A DNA stretch of 8,602 nt from Ruminococcaceae bacterium UBA1767. GTDB lineage: Bacteria; Bacillota; Clostridia; Oscillospirales; Acutalibacteraceae. Under the pieces are notes generated by a model. The model saw nothing but the letters and a program-made list of their open reading frames with translations, did not search any database and was not told where the DNA came from. Positions 1 to 6,702 of this stretch are shown here, piece by piece (within the stretch, counting starts at the first letter, position 1; the number at the start of each line of letters is the position of its first letter). The DNA lies in contig DCGX01000025.1 of NCBI GenBank assembly GCA_002315505.1, forward strand, positions 11,123 to 19,724, written 5' to 3'. The translations under genes and the position numbers were made by a program.

Positions 1-944
1 ATGAATTCTCGCATAAACGGGAAAATATCTGCATTGTAAGTGGTTGTTGCAAGAACTATTTTGCCATAGCGGAAAGCATCCTCAACACATTCAGCCATAT
101 CACAACGTGCAAGGTCATTCACAACTACCTTCGGACAACCCTTTGAACGGAGTTTATCTGCAAGAAGCTCAACAGCCTTCTTCGTATTGCCGTAAACGGA
201 AGTGTAGCAAATCAAAATACCGTCTGTTTCAACACCGTATGAGCTCCATGTATTGTAAAGTCCGATATAATAACCGAGATTCTCTGTAAGAACAGGTCCG
301 TGAAGCGGACAAATTGTTTCGATATCAAGCTCAGCCGCTTTTTTCAATAATGCCTGTACCTGTGCACCGTATTTTCCTACGATACCGATATAATATCTTC
401 TTGCCTCGCAGGCCCAATCCTCTTCAACATCCAATGCACCGAACTTGCCGAAGCCGTCAGCAGAGAAAAGAACCTTGTCCGTTGAATCATAAGTAACCAT
501 AACCTCAGGCCAGTGAACCATCGGAGCAAATACGAAGGTAAGCACGTGCTTGCCGAGTGTAAGGCTTTCGCCGTTTTTAACCTCAAGAGTATTCTCACAA
601 AGTCCCTCGCCGAAAAAGTTGTCAATCATCTTGAATGTCTTTGAATTTGCAACAACAACTGTGTCGGGATATACCTTGAGGAAATTCTGAATGTTTGCGG
701 AATGGTCGGGCTCCATATGTTGAACAATGAGGTAGTCGGGCTTTCTTTTGCCGAGTACGGCTGAAAGATTATCAAGCCACTCATGTGTGAAATTAATATC
801 AACGGTGTCCATAATGGCAATTTTCTCGTCGATAATTACATATGAATTATATGCCATTCCGTTAGGAACTATATACTGTCCCTCAAATAAATCAATATTA
901 TGGTCATTAACACCAACATATTTAATATCATTTGTAATGTTCAT
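1..944 (-). CDS. fprA: FprA-type flavodiiron protein (O2/NO reductase), 3' end cut by window edge
   Basis: A-type flavoprotein expected to reduce O2 to water and/or NO to N2O in the cytoplasm of anaerobes, with electrons from rubredoxin or a similar donor. I translated 314 codons from the ATG at 944-942; about 400 residues is usual, so the last ~80-90 are missing. The metallo-beta-lactamase-like domain fills roughly residues 1-240 and carries all the expected di-iron ligands: H76-x-E78-x-D80-H81, H144 (in MVHW), D163 (in SADGFG) and H215 (in CPLHGP). A flavodoxin domain begins near residue 243 with the FMN phosphate loop TSVYGNTKKA (248-257), followed by a TTTYNADIFPF segment (about 300-310). 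The start is set by AGGAG at 958-954, nine bases upstream. It is transcribed away from the methionine operon from its own promoter. No frameshift or lost ligand is seen. Any rubredoxin or NADH-oxidoreductase extension at the C-terminus would lie outside the window. Confidence 0.95.
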   Translation of the reverse strand, partial: MNITNDIKYVGVNDHNIDLFEGQYIVPNGMAYNSYVIIDEKIAIMDTVDINFTHEWLDNLSAVLGKRKPDYLIVQHMEPDHSANIQNFLKVYPDTVVVANSKTFKMIDNFFGEGLCENTLEVKNGESLTLGKHVLTFVFAPMVHWPEVMVTYDSTDKVLFSADGFGKFGALDVEEDWACEARRYYIGIVGKYGAQVQALLKKAAELDIETICPLHGPVLTENLGYYIGLYNTWSSYGVETDGILICYTSVYGNTKKAVELLADKLRSKGCPKVVVNDLARCDMAECVEDAFRYGKIVLATTTYNADIFPFMREF

Positions 945-966
945 AACTAATCACTCCTTTAAGATA

Positions 967-994
967 ATTATACCACCCAAAACAAAAAATTCAA
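967..994 (-). promoter_or_regulatory. Sigma-A promoter for fprA
   Basis: On the minus strand a perfect TATAAT (972-967) is preceded by a TG one base upstream (extended -10). TTGAAT (994-989) serves as the -35 with a 16-bp spacer. The predicted transcription start is near 960, only about 16 bases before the fprA ATG, so the leader is little more than the Shine-Dalgarno sequence. The motif is seen directly; the start point is inferred from spacing. Confidence 0.75.
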
Positions 995-1013
995 TATCAA
1001 TATAAAACTAAAA

Positions 1014-1031
1014 AATAAAATTTGTTTTATT
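1014..1031. promoter_or_regulatory. AT-rich inverted repeat, possible operator between divergent promoters
   Basis: AATAAAA and TTTTATT are perfect 7-base arms separated by TTTG. The repeat lies 20 bp upstream of the metF -35 box and 19 bp upstream of the fprA -35 box, so it sits centrally between the two divergent promoters. Its symmetry and position fit a repressor or activator site. However, the surrounding sequence is so AT-rich that chance symmetry is quite possible, and I do not recognise it as any named operator. Confidence 0.25.
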
Positions 1032-1051
1032 AATTCATTTCATAAAATCAG

Positions 1052-1080
1052 TTGAAGAAATCCTGCAAAAGTGATATAAT
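1052..1080 (+). promoter_or_regulatory. Sigma-A promoter for the metF-metH operon
   Basis: TTGAAG (1052-1057) and a perfect TATAAT (1075-1080) are separated by 17 bp, with an extended -10 TG at 1072-1073. The predicted start of transcription is around 1086-1088, immediately before the GGGAGG ribosome binding site. This leaves a leader of only about 15 bases, with no room for an S-box, T-box or cobalamin riboswitch. Confidence 0.8.
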
Positions 1081-1089
1081 TCTAAAAGA

Positions 1090-1095
1090 GGGAGG
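1090..1095 (+). promoter_or_regulatory. Ribosome binding site deciding the metF start
   Basis: GGGAGG lies seven bases before the ATG at 1103. It decides against an in-frame TTG at 1052, which coincides with the -35 box and would lie upstream of the predicted transcript. Confidence 0.85.
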
Positions 1096-1102
1096 CAAAG
1101 CC

Positions 1103-1978
1103 ATGAAAATATCAGAAATTTTAAAGCAGGACAAATTGCTTTTGTCCTTTGAAGTATTCCCACCTAAAACAGATACTGCATTTGAAAGCGTTAAGGAAGC
1201 AACACAGGAAATTGCGAAGCTCAACCCGAGCTTTGTCAGTGTAACCTACGGTGCAGGCGGCGGAACAAGCAGATACACACTTGACATTGCAAAAAATATA
1301 AGCGATACATACGGTGTGCCGACATTGGCACATCTTACCTGTGTTTCATCAACAAAAGTAACGGTTAAAGAACGCATTGAAGATATGAAAAAAGCGGGCA
1401 TTAAAAATGTCATGGCTCTTCGTGGCGATTTAACTCCCGAGCTTATGAATTCCGACAGAAAAGAATGGGACTATAACTATGCTCTTCAGCTTGTACAGGA
1501 ATTGAAAGAAAGTGACGGAGATTTCTGCATCGGCGGAGCCTGTTACCCCGAGGTACATCAGGAAAGCATCAATCAGAAGGAAGACATCATGCATCTTAAA
1601 GAAAAGGTTGACGCAGGCTGTGATTTTCTCACAACGCAGATGTTCTTTGACAACAATCTGTTATATAATTTCCTTTATAAAATCCGTGAAGCAGGAATTA
1701 CCGTTCCGGTTATTCCGGGAATTATGCCCATCACAAACGCAAAGCAGGTTGAACGTGCAATCAATCTTTCCGGCTCATTTATGCCACAGAGATTCAAGGC
1801 ACTCGTCGACAAATTCGGTGACAATCCCGACGCAATGAAGCAGGCAGGTATTGCATATGCAACCGACCAGATTATCGACCTTTACGCAAACGGCATCAAG
1901 AATGTTCACGTTTACTCGATGAACAAGCCCGACATTGCGCAGAAAATCCAGTCAAATCTTTCCGATATTATAGGATAA
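1103..1978 (+). CDS. metF: Methylenetetrahydrofolate reductase MetF
   Basis: Cytoplasmic FAD enzyme that reduces 5,10-methylenetetrahydrofolate to 5-methyltetrahydrofolate, the methyl donor for the MetH encoded two genes downstream. The 291 residues match the usual 290-300. The TIM-barrel family motifs are present in order: FEVFPPKT (16-23, with E17 matching the catalytic acid E28 of E. coli MetF), VTYGAGGG (47-54), HLTC (77-80), ALRGD (105-109, with D109 at the flavin-contacting position), YPEVH (148-152), QMFFD (179-183) and PGIMPI (205-210). The reading frame stays open upstream to 1052, but the promoter and ribosome binding site place the start at the ATG at 1103. It is the first gene of a three-gene operon and ends 3 bp before the next start. 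No metV-like zinc-finger partner, typical of acetogen reductases, is adjacent, so a role in methionine synthesis rather than acetogenesis is inferred. Confidence 0.96.
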   Translation: MKISEILKQDKLLLSFEVFPPKTDTAFESVKEATQEIAKLNPSFVSVTYGAGGGTSRYTLDIAKNISDTYGVPTLAHLTCVSSTKVTVKERIEDMKKAGIKNVMALRGDLTPELMNSDRKEWDYNYALQLVQELKESDGDFCIGGACYPEVHQESINQKEDIMHLKEKVDAGCDFLTTQMFFDNNLLYNFLYKIREAGITVPVIPGIMPITNAKQVERAINLSGSFMPQRFKALVDKFGDNPDAMKQAGIAYATDQIIDLYANGIKNVHVYSMNKPDIAQKIQSNLSDIIG

Positions 1979-1981
1979 ATT

Positions 1982-2566
1982 ATGAACATTTTACTTCAGA
2001 AAAATTATACGGAAATACCGATTAACAAGGCGGAAATTCTTCGCTATGCAGGATGCAAAAACGATTGCGAATTGCCGCTCGTTGACGAATGTCTTTCTGA
2101 GGTTAAAGATAAACTTTTTTACAAAATTTGTTACAGATTTTTTGACGTAAAATTCACAGAAAATGAAATTGATTTAGGCTTTGCAAAAACAAATTCAGAA
2201 TCACTCCGCAGGAATCTTGACGGATGTGAAAAAATAATTTTATTCTCTGCAACAATCGGAATTGAAATCGACAGATTGATTAAAAAATACAATAAAATTT
2301 CTCCGTCAAGGGCACTTGTTTTTCAAGCAATCGGTGCTGAAAGAGTTGAGAGTCTTTGCAACAGCTTCAATGAAGAAATGAGCGAAGAATTTTTACTGAA
2401 GCCACGCTTCAGCCCCGGCTACGGAGATTTATCACTCGACATACAAAAGGATATTTTCAACGTGCTTGAATGCCCGAAAAATATCGGTGTCACATTAAAC
2501 GACAGCCTCTTGATGTCACCATCAAAATCAGTTACGGCAATCATCGGAATACAAGGGAGAAAATGA
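1982..2566 (+). CDS. Stand-alone methionine synthase activation (reactivation) domain protein
   Basis: A 194-residue protein matching the C-terminal AdoMet-binding activation domain of cobalamin-dependent methionine synthase (Met_synt_B12 family), here as a separate polypeptide. Its expected job is to bind MetH whose cofactor has become oxidised to cob(II)alamin, and to support reductive remethylation with S-adenosylmethionine and an electron donor such as flavodoxin. Visible features are FSATIG (88-93) and the helix around IGAERVES (117-124). RFSPGY (142-147) corresponds to the R-x-x-x-G-Y AdoMet-binding signature of E. coli MetH (RPAPGY). The terminal segment 169-190 (GVTLNDSLLMSP, then SVTAIIGI) parallels the E. 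coli GMKLTESFAMWP region. It follows metF by 3 bp, with an AGGA inside the metF end as a weak ribosome binding site, and precedes metH by 1 bp, implying coupled synthesis with the enzyme it serves. Family assignment is strong; the reactivation function is inferred from homology and context. Confidence 0.9.
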   Translation: MNILLQKNYTEIPINKAEILRYAGCKNDCELPLVDECLSEVKDKLFYKICYRFFDVKFTENEIDLGFAKTNSESLRRNLDGCEKIILFSATIGIEIDRLIKKYNKISPSRALVFQAIGAERVESLCNSFNEEMSEEFLLKPRFSPGYGDLSLDIQKDIFNVLECPKNIGVTLNDSLLMSPSKSVTAIIGIQGRK

Positions 2567-2567
2567 C

Positions 2568-4970
2568 ATGACAATTCGTGAATACATGAAGGATAATATA
2601 GTTTATCTCGACGGTGGTCTGGGCACACTTTTGCAGGCCGCAGGTCTTAAGCCCGGTGAAAGACCCGAAAGATGGAACATCACCCACAAGGATGAAGTTG
2701 TAAAAATTCATTGTGATTATTTTGACGCAGGCAGTAACGTTGTCTGCGCAAATACTTTCGGCGCAAACGTGCTGAATTTCGATGAAAAAGAGCTTGAAGA
2801 AATTATAAAAAATGCAATAAAAAATGTTCGCACTGCGATGAAAAAAAGCAAGTCAGCTCAGCCGAAATTTGTTGCACTTGATGTATCAACAATCGGCAGA
2901 CTTTTAAAGCCTTACGGTGACTTCGATTTTGAAGATGCAATCTCGGTTTTTGCAAAGTCGGTTAAGCTCGGTGAAAAATACGGTGCTGATTTAATTATGA
3001 TTGAAACAATGACAGATTGCTACGAAACCAAAGCTGCAGTTATTGCCGCAAAGGAGAATTGCGACCTGCCGATTTTCGTTTCAAATGCCTACGGTGATGA
3101 CGGAAAAATGATGACGGGCGCAACACCCGAGGTTATGATTTCAATGCTCGAGGGACTCGGTGTTGATGCAATCGGTGTCAATTGTTCGCTCGGTCCCAAA
3201 GCACTTATGCCCGTTGTGGAGAAATACTTGAAATGCTCCTCTCTCCCTGTCCTTTTTAAGCCTAACGCAGGACTTCCGAGAGTTGAAAACGGGAAAACCG
3301 TTTTTGATGTAAAAGCAAAAAGCTTCGCAACAGAAGTGAGCAGAGCTGTCAAAAAGGGTGTTCGTCTTGCAGGCGGTTGTTGCGGAACAACTCCCGAATA
3401 TATCTGCGAGCTTGTCAAGAAAACAAACGGCATTTTGCCCAAAGAAATCAAGCAGAAAAATATCACCTGGGTGTCTTCATATTCTCACGCTGTTGAATTT
3501 AAAAATCAACCGGTTTTAATCGGTGAGAGAATTAATCCGACAGGCAAAAAAAGATTCAAGCAGGCACTTAAGGAAAATGATATAAAATATATTCTCAACG
3601 AGGGAATCAATCAGCAGGAACAGGGTGTTCATATTCTCGATGTCAATGTCGGTCTTCCCGAAATTGATGAACCGACTATGCTCGAAACCTGCATTTGCGA
3701 ATTGCAGACAGTTACGGATTTGCCGTTACAGATTGACACCTCAGACACAACTGCGATGGAAAAAGCACTTCGTCGTTACAACGGAAAAGCGATGGTCAAC
3801 TCCGTAAACGGCAAAGAAGAAAGTATGCGTTCAGTTTTTCCGCTCGTTAAAAAATACGGCGGCGTTGTAGTTGCATTGACTCTTGACGAAAACGGAATTC
3901 CCGATACAGTTCAAGGCAGAGTTGAAATTGCAAAGAAGATTCTTGCAGCTGCAAAGGAATACGGAATTGATAAAAAAGATATAATTTTCGACACGCTTGC
4001 AATGACAGTAAGTGCAAGTGACAGTGCCGCAATGACCACTCTCGGCGCATTAAAATATATTCGTAACAATCTCAGATGTCATACGGTTTTAGGTGTTTCA
4101 AATATTTCGTTCGGACTTCCGAATCGTGATGCAGTTACAAGCACATTTTTTGCACTTGCCCTTGAAAACGGACTTTCCGGTGCGATAATGAATCCGTATT
4201 CATACGATATGATGAAGACATATTTTGCTTACAGAGCTCTTCGTGAGCTTGACTCAAGCTGTCTTGAATACATTGACTTTGCTTCAAAAATCGAAGTTAA
4301 TTCCGCAACCGTAAAGGTTGAAAAAAACAATCAGAATACTTACGCATCCGACCTTCAGAAAGCAATTATAAAAGGTCTTAAAACAGAGGCAGCCGAGATA
4401 ACGGAAAAGCTGCTCGGAGAGGTTGATTCGCTCGACATTGTGAACAACGAAATTATTCCCGCTCTGAACATAGTCGGTGAAGGCTTTGAAAAGAAAACCG
4501 TCTTTCTTCCTCAGCTTTTAATGAGTGCCGAGTCTGCAGGATGTGCGTTTGAAATTATCAAATCTCAAATGCCGGGCGGAGAAAATTCAGACGCTAAAAA
4601 ATGCAAATTTGTCATTGCAACAGTTAAAGGTGATATCCATGATATCGGCAAAAACATTGTTAAATTAATTCTTGAAAATTACGGCTTTGACGTTATTGAT
4701 TTAGGCAAGGATGTTGAGCCGAAAACGATTGCAGATACAATCAAAAAATGCGGTGCTCCCCTGCTCGGATTAAGTGCGCTGATGACGACAACAGTTCCTG
4801 CGATGGAAGAAACAATTAAACTTGTTCACAAGGAAATACCCGATTGTAAAATTGTAGTCGGAGGTGCGGTTTTAAACAAAGAATACGCAGAGCAAATAGG
4901 TGCAGACCATTATGCCGCCGATGCAATGGAAACCGTAAGATATGCAGAAAAGATAACGGAGCTCGTCTGA
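2568..4970 (+). CDS. metH: Cobalamin-dependent methionine synthase MetH lacking the activation domain
   Basis: Transfers the methyl group of 5-methyltetrahydrofolate via protein-bound cobalamin to homocysteine, giving methionine. It has 800 residues against roughly 1,200 for E. coli MetH; the missing part is the C-terminal activation domain, encoded separately just upstream. Domains in order: homocysteine-binding barrel (about 1-290) with DGGLGT (15-20) and zinc ligands C206, C271 and C272; pterin-binding barrel (about 313-567) with IGERINPTG (318-326), DVNVGLPE and a FGLPNR motif; four-helix cobalamin cap (about 592-675) with MSAESAG; and Rossmann-like cobalamin domain (about 679-800) with D689-x-H691-x-x-G694, where H691 is the lower axial cobalt ligand. 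GGGAG at 2555-2559, eight bases before the ATG, supports the start. All catalytic motifs are intact. The closest known architecture is the split enzyme of Thermotoga. A corrinoid/folate methyltransferase of another pathway is unlikely, because the homocysteine domain and the metF partner are both present. Confidence 0.96.
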   Translation: MTIREYMKDNIVYLDGGLGTLLQAAGLKPGERPERWNITHKDEVVKIHCDYFDAGSNVVCANTFGANVLNFDEKELEEIIKNAIKNVRTAMKKSKSAQPKFVALDVSTIGRLLKPYGDFDFEDAISVFAKSVKLGEKYGADLIMIETMTDCYETKAAVIAAKENCDLPIFVSNAYGDDGKMMTGATPEVMISMLEGLGVDAIGVNCSLGPKALMPVVEKYLKCSSLPVLFKPNAGLPRVENGKTVFDVKAKSFATEVSRAVKKGVRLAGGCCGTTPEYICELVKKTNGILPKEIKQKNITWVSSYSHAVEFKNQPVLIGERINPTGKKRFKQALKENDIKYILNEGINQQEQGVHILDVNVGLPEIDEPTMLETCICELQTVTDLPLQIDTSDTTAMEKALRRYNGKAMVNSVNGKEESMRSVFPLVKKYGGVVVALTLDENGIPDTVQGRVEIAKKILAAAKEYGIDKKDIIFDTLAMTVSASDSAAMTTLGALKYIRNNLRCHTVLGVSNISFGLPNRDAVTSTFFALALENGLSGAIMNPYSYDMMKTYFAYRALRELDSSCLEYIDFASKIEVNSATVKVEKNNQNTYASDLQKAIIKGLKTEAAEITEKLLGEVDSLDIVNNEIIPALNIVGEGFEKKTVFLPQLLMSAESAGCAFEIIKSQMPGGENSDAKKCKFVIATVKGDIHDIGKNIVKLILENYGFDVIDLGKDVEPKTIADTIKKCGAPLLGLSALMTTTVPAMEETIKLVHKEIPDCKIVVGGAVLNKEYAEQIGADHYAADAMETVRYAEKITELV

Positions 4971-4986
4971 GCCCCGTTTATTTTTT
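4955..4986. terminator. Intrinsic terminator overlapping the metH stop codon, probably bidirectional
   Basis: A 10-position stem (4955-4964 with 4969-4978), containing a single A-C mismatch and a GTCT loop, is followed on the plus strand by a T-rich run through 4986. The left arm is made of the last metH codons, and the TGA at 4968-4970 spans loop and right arm. Read from the minus strand, the same stem is followed by TTATCTTTT, so it could also stop the converging transcript, whose last gene ends inside the T-run at 4985. Confidence 0.8.
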
Positions 4987-6097
4987 AATATTCGTTTGTA
5001 AAGAATGCGGTCACCTTCGGGAACGCTTTAAAGAAATCCGAATCAGAATTTTTAATTTCAATGTCCGGCAAATACTCTGCATTTTCCACACCGCTCAGAA
5101 GAATTTTTGATGCAATATTTATGTCCATAATCACGTCAGGATCTGCATCGTTTTTTTTCAGAATTTCAACATTTTTTTCGCAATAATTTACGCAGAAAAT
5201 TTCATCACAAATCCGAATTGTAAACTCGCCTTTTTCCTGCGGATATTTATGTGCCTTCAATACATTTTCGATGTTTAATATTCTTGCCGAGCCTGTATTG
5301 TACATTTTTATATTACAATTTTTAGTATCGCAAACAAAATTTAATATCGGTGAATTGCACGGAATTTTCAAGAAACAAACCGCATTCTGATTGCCCTCAA
5401 AGTTTCGCAAAAAACCTAAAATCCCGAGCAATGATTCACACGAATCAAAATAAATTTCGCTGACATTTACAAGACTTTTTTCTCTGTCAATCATAATAGT
5501 TGCGTACGAATTTTCTTTCCATATGTACGTATATTTTTTTGAGAGATACGGCTCGTCTGAATATTCATTTACGTTTTCACGCACAAAGCTGAGATTATAT
5601 TTCTTCGCACAATTATTATAAATTTTCAACAGCTTTTCGGTGTCTGCTCCGTCATAAAGAGTGACATCGTTATTTCTTTTTATTTTGCGAAGCTCCGCAA
5701 AAGGAATGGTCGCTTCAATAGATTTTCCGACCTCCTCGTAGCCGAGCTTCCTGTAATACTCCTCTGAAAACGGATAAAGAATGCTTACGTCATATTCGTT
5801 CATATCAAACAAAAAATTAAACAGCTCTTTTACCGCACCCTTGCCACGATGCTCGGGCTTTGCGGCAACTCCGCCAACGGCGGCACAGGTAAGAATTTTT
5901 TCACCGTAATTACATTTCCACTCGTTTAATTCAAGGTCTGCGAAAAGAGTTTTGTTATCATCATCAAATGCGCCGAGAACCTTTTCACACGGCAGGACAG
6001 AATCCTTATCGTTGATGTCACACGCAATCGAGAATGCCTGTGACGAAACCTTATCGTGCTCCTGTATATCTTTTTGTGTCAAAAATCTTACTATCAT
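4985..6097 (-). CDS. Eis-like GNAT-family N-acetyltransferase with C-terminal SCP2-like domain
   Basis: A cytoplasmic acetyl-CoA-dependent transferase of the Eis family, whose characterised members acetylate amino groups of small molecules or peptides, including aminoglycosides in mycobacteria. The substrate here cannot be read from sequence. From the ATG at 6097 it has 370 residues, near the ~400 of the family. The first GNAT domain (about 1-130) carries the acetyl-CoA loop VAAKPEHRGKGAVKEL (77-92) and the YPFSEEYYRKLGY segment (108-120) containing the tyrosines expected at the active site. A second, degenerate GNAT-like domain follows (about 130-270). The SCP2-like sterol-carrier fold runs from the ARILNIENVL segment near 271 to the C-terminus, whose free carboxylate is catalytic in known Eis proteins. 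An in-frame ATG at 6127 would add ten basic residues; AGGAG seven bases before 6097 and the family's usual N-terminus favour 6097. It is the last gene of a minus-strand set. Confidence 0.85.
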   Translation of the reverse strand: MIVRFLTQKDIQEHDKVSSQAFSIACDINDKDSVLPCEKVLGAFDDDNKTLFADLELNEWKCNYGEKILTCAAVGGVAAKPEHRGKGAVKELFNFLFDMNEYDVSILYPFSEEYYRKLGYEEVGKSIEATIPFAELRKIKRNNDVTLYDGADTEKLLKIYNNCAKKYNLSFVRENVNEYSDEPYLSKKYTYIWKENSYATIMIDREKSLVNVSEIYFDSCESLLGILGFLRNFEGNQNAVCFLKIPCNSPILNFVCDTKNCNIKMYNTGSARILNIENVLKAHKYPQEKGEFTIRICDEIFCVNYCEKNVEILKKNDADPDVIMDINIASKILLSGVENAEYLPDIEIKNSDSDFFKAFPKVTAFFTNEY

Positions 6098-6104
6098 TTT
6101 TCTT

Positions 6105-6109
6105 CTCCT
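6105..6109 (-). promoter_or_regulatory. Ribosome binding site favouring the downstream start of the Eis-like gene
   Basis: AGGAG is spaced seven bases before the ATG at 6097. The alternative ATG at 6127 overlaps the upstream gene's stop as ATGA but is preceded only by a weak CAGGCA. Both starts are in the same frame. Confidence 0.65.
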
Positions 6110-6123
6110 ATTCATATACTTTT

Positions 6124-6672
6124 TCATTTGCCTGTTTTTGCAATTAAAGTGTACGTTTTAACGAAATCTGTTTTTGCCGAAGTGTAGCCATCTCTGTCGT
6201 GTTCAAATGCTTTCCACAAAAGTAATTTCAGTGCTTCATATTCCATCGCAACATCAGGATTTTTAATTAAATAATCACGAAAATAAATTTCATCATTATC
6301 ATCATAATATCGGAAATGCAAATGAAAAACTTTTTCTGCGAAGCCGTTTTCCGTATAGCCTTTGTTGAATGAAATTCTTTTTTCTTCCTCGCACATACAA
6401 CGGTAACCGTTATCGTACATAATACTTTTTATTTGTTCAAAATCCGTTTCCTTCGGCATTTCAATCATAATATCCACAATCGGTTTTGCCCAAATATTTT
6501 TAATTGCCGTACTGCCGATATGATTAATTTTTGCATCGAGCGGAAGAATACTTTTCAGAAATTTTTCTTCTTCGCTGTACCATTCCGCCCACGACGGATT
6601 ATATTCAGTTAAAATTATCGGGAACAATTCCCACAATTCTTCAAGTGTCATTTCGGATAAATTTTTGCCCAC
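6124..6672 (-). CDS. GrpB/UPF0157 family protein (nucleotidyltransferase fold)
   Basis: A 182-residue protein of the GrpB (COG2320) family, which has a predicted polymerase-beta-like nucleotidyltransferase fold and no firmly established reaction. The hallmark segment is HIGSTA (51-56) followed by AKPIVDIMIEM (62-72), with D67 as the likely metal-binding acid. Other family features are H117-x-H119, FRDYL (131-135), YEALK (145-149) and the final YTSAKTDF block (163-170). The chosen start is GTG at 6672 with only a weak GGTGA upstream; an ATG seven codons later lacks a ribosome binding site, and the LSEMTLEELWELFP opening resembles relatives, so GTG is preferred. No signal peptide or membrane segment is seen. 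It starts 30 bp after the beta-helix gene and its stop lies 26 bp before the preferred start of the Eis-like gene, so co-transcription is plausible. The role is unknown. Despite the name it has no link to the GrpE co-chaperone. Confidence 0.88.
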   Translation of the reverse strand: MGKNLSEMTLEELWELFPIILTEYNPSWAEWYSEEEKFLKSILPLDAKINHIGSTAIKNIWAKPIVDIMIEMPKETDFEQIKSIMYDNGYRCMCEEEKRISFNKGYTENGFAEKVFHLHFRYYDDNDEIYFRDYLIKNPDVAMEYEALKLLLWKAFEHDRDGYTSAKTDFVKTYTLIAKTGK

Positions 6673-6702
6673 AAAATCACCGCAAATTTTAATTATTTTT
6701 GT

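Noticed and set aside
748..1005. Plus-strand open frame opposite the start of fprA
   Set aside because: It is antisense to the conserved flavodiiron coding sequence and runs through both the fprA ribosome binding site and promoter. Its product resembles no family.
1052..1102. Upstream extension of metF from a TTG start at 1052
   Set aside because: The TTG is the -35 box of a near-consensus promoter and lies upstream of the predicted transcript. The ATG at 1103 has GGGAGG seven bases before it and gives the normal family N-terminus.
945..1102. Search of the divergent region for a riboswitch, small RNA or tRNA
   Set aside because: The sequence is very AT-rich, has no GC-rich stems or cloverleaf arms, and both predicted transcripts start close to their genes.
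1512..1838. 108-codon plus-strand open frame in another frame inside metF
   Set aside because: metF motifs are continuous across this stretch in the true frame, and the alternative product has no recognisable domain.
3089..3466. 125-codon minus-strand open frame within metH
   Set aside because: It lies wholly opposite the conserved homocysteine and zinc-binding part of metH, with no ribosome binding site or recognisable product, so it is a shadow of codon bias.
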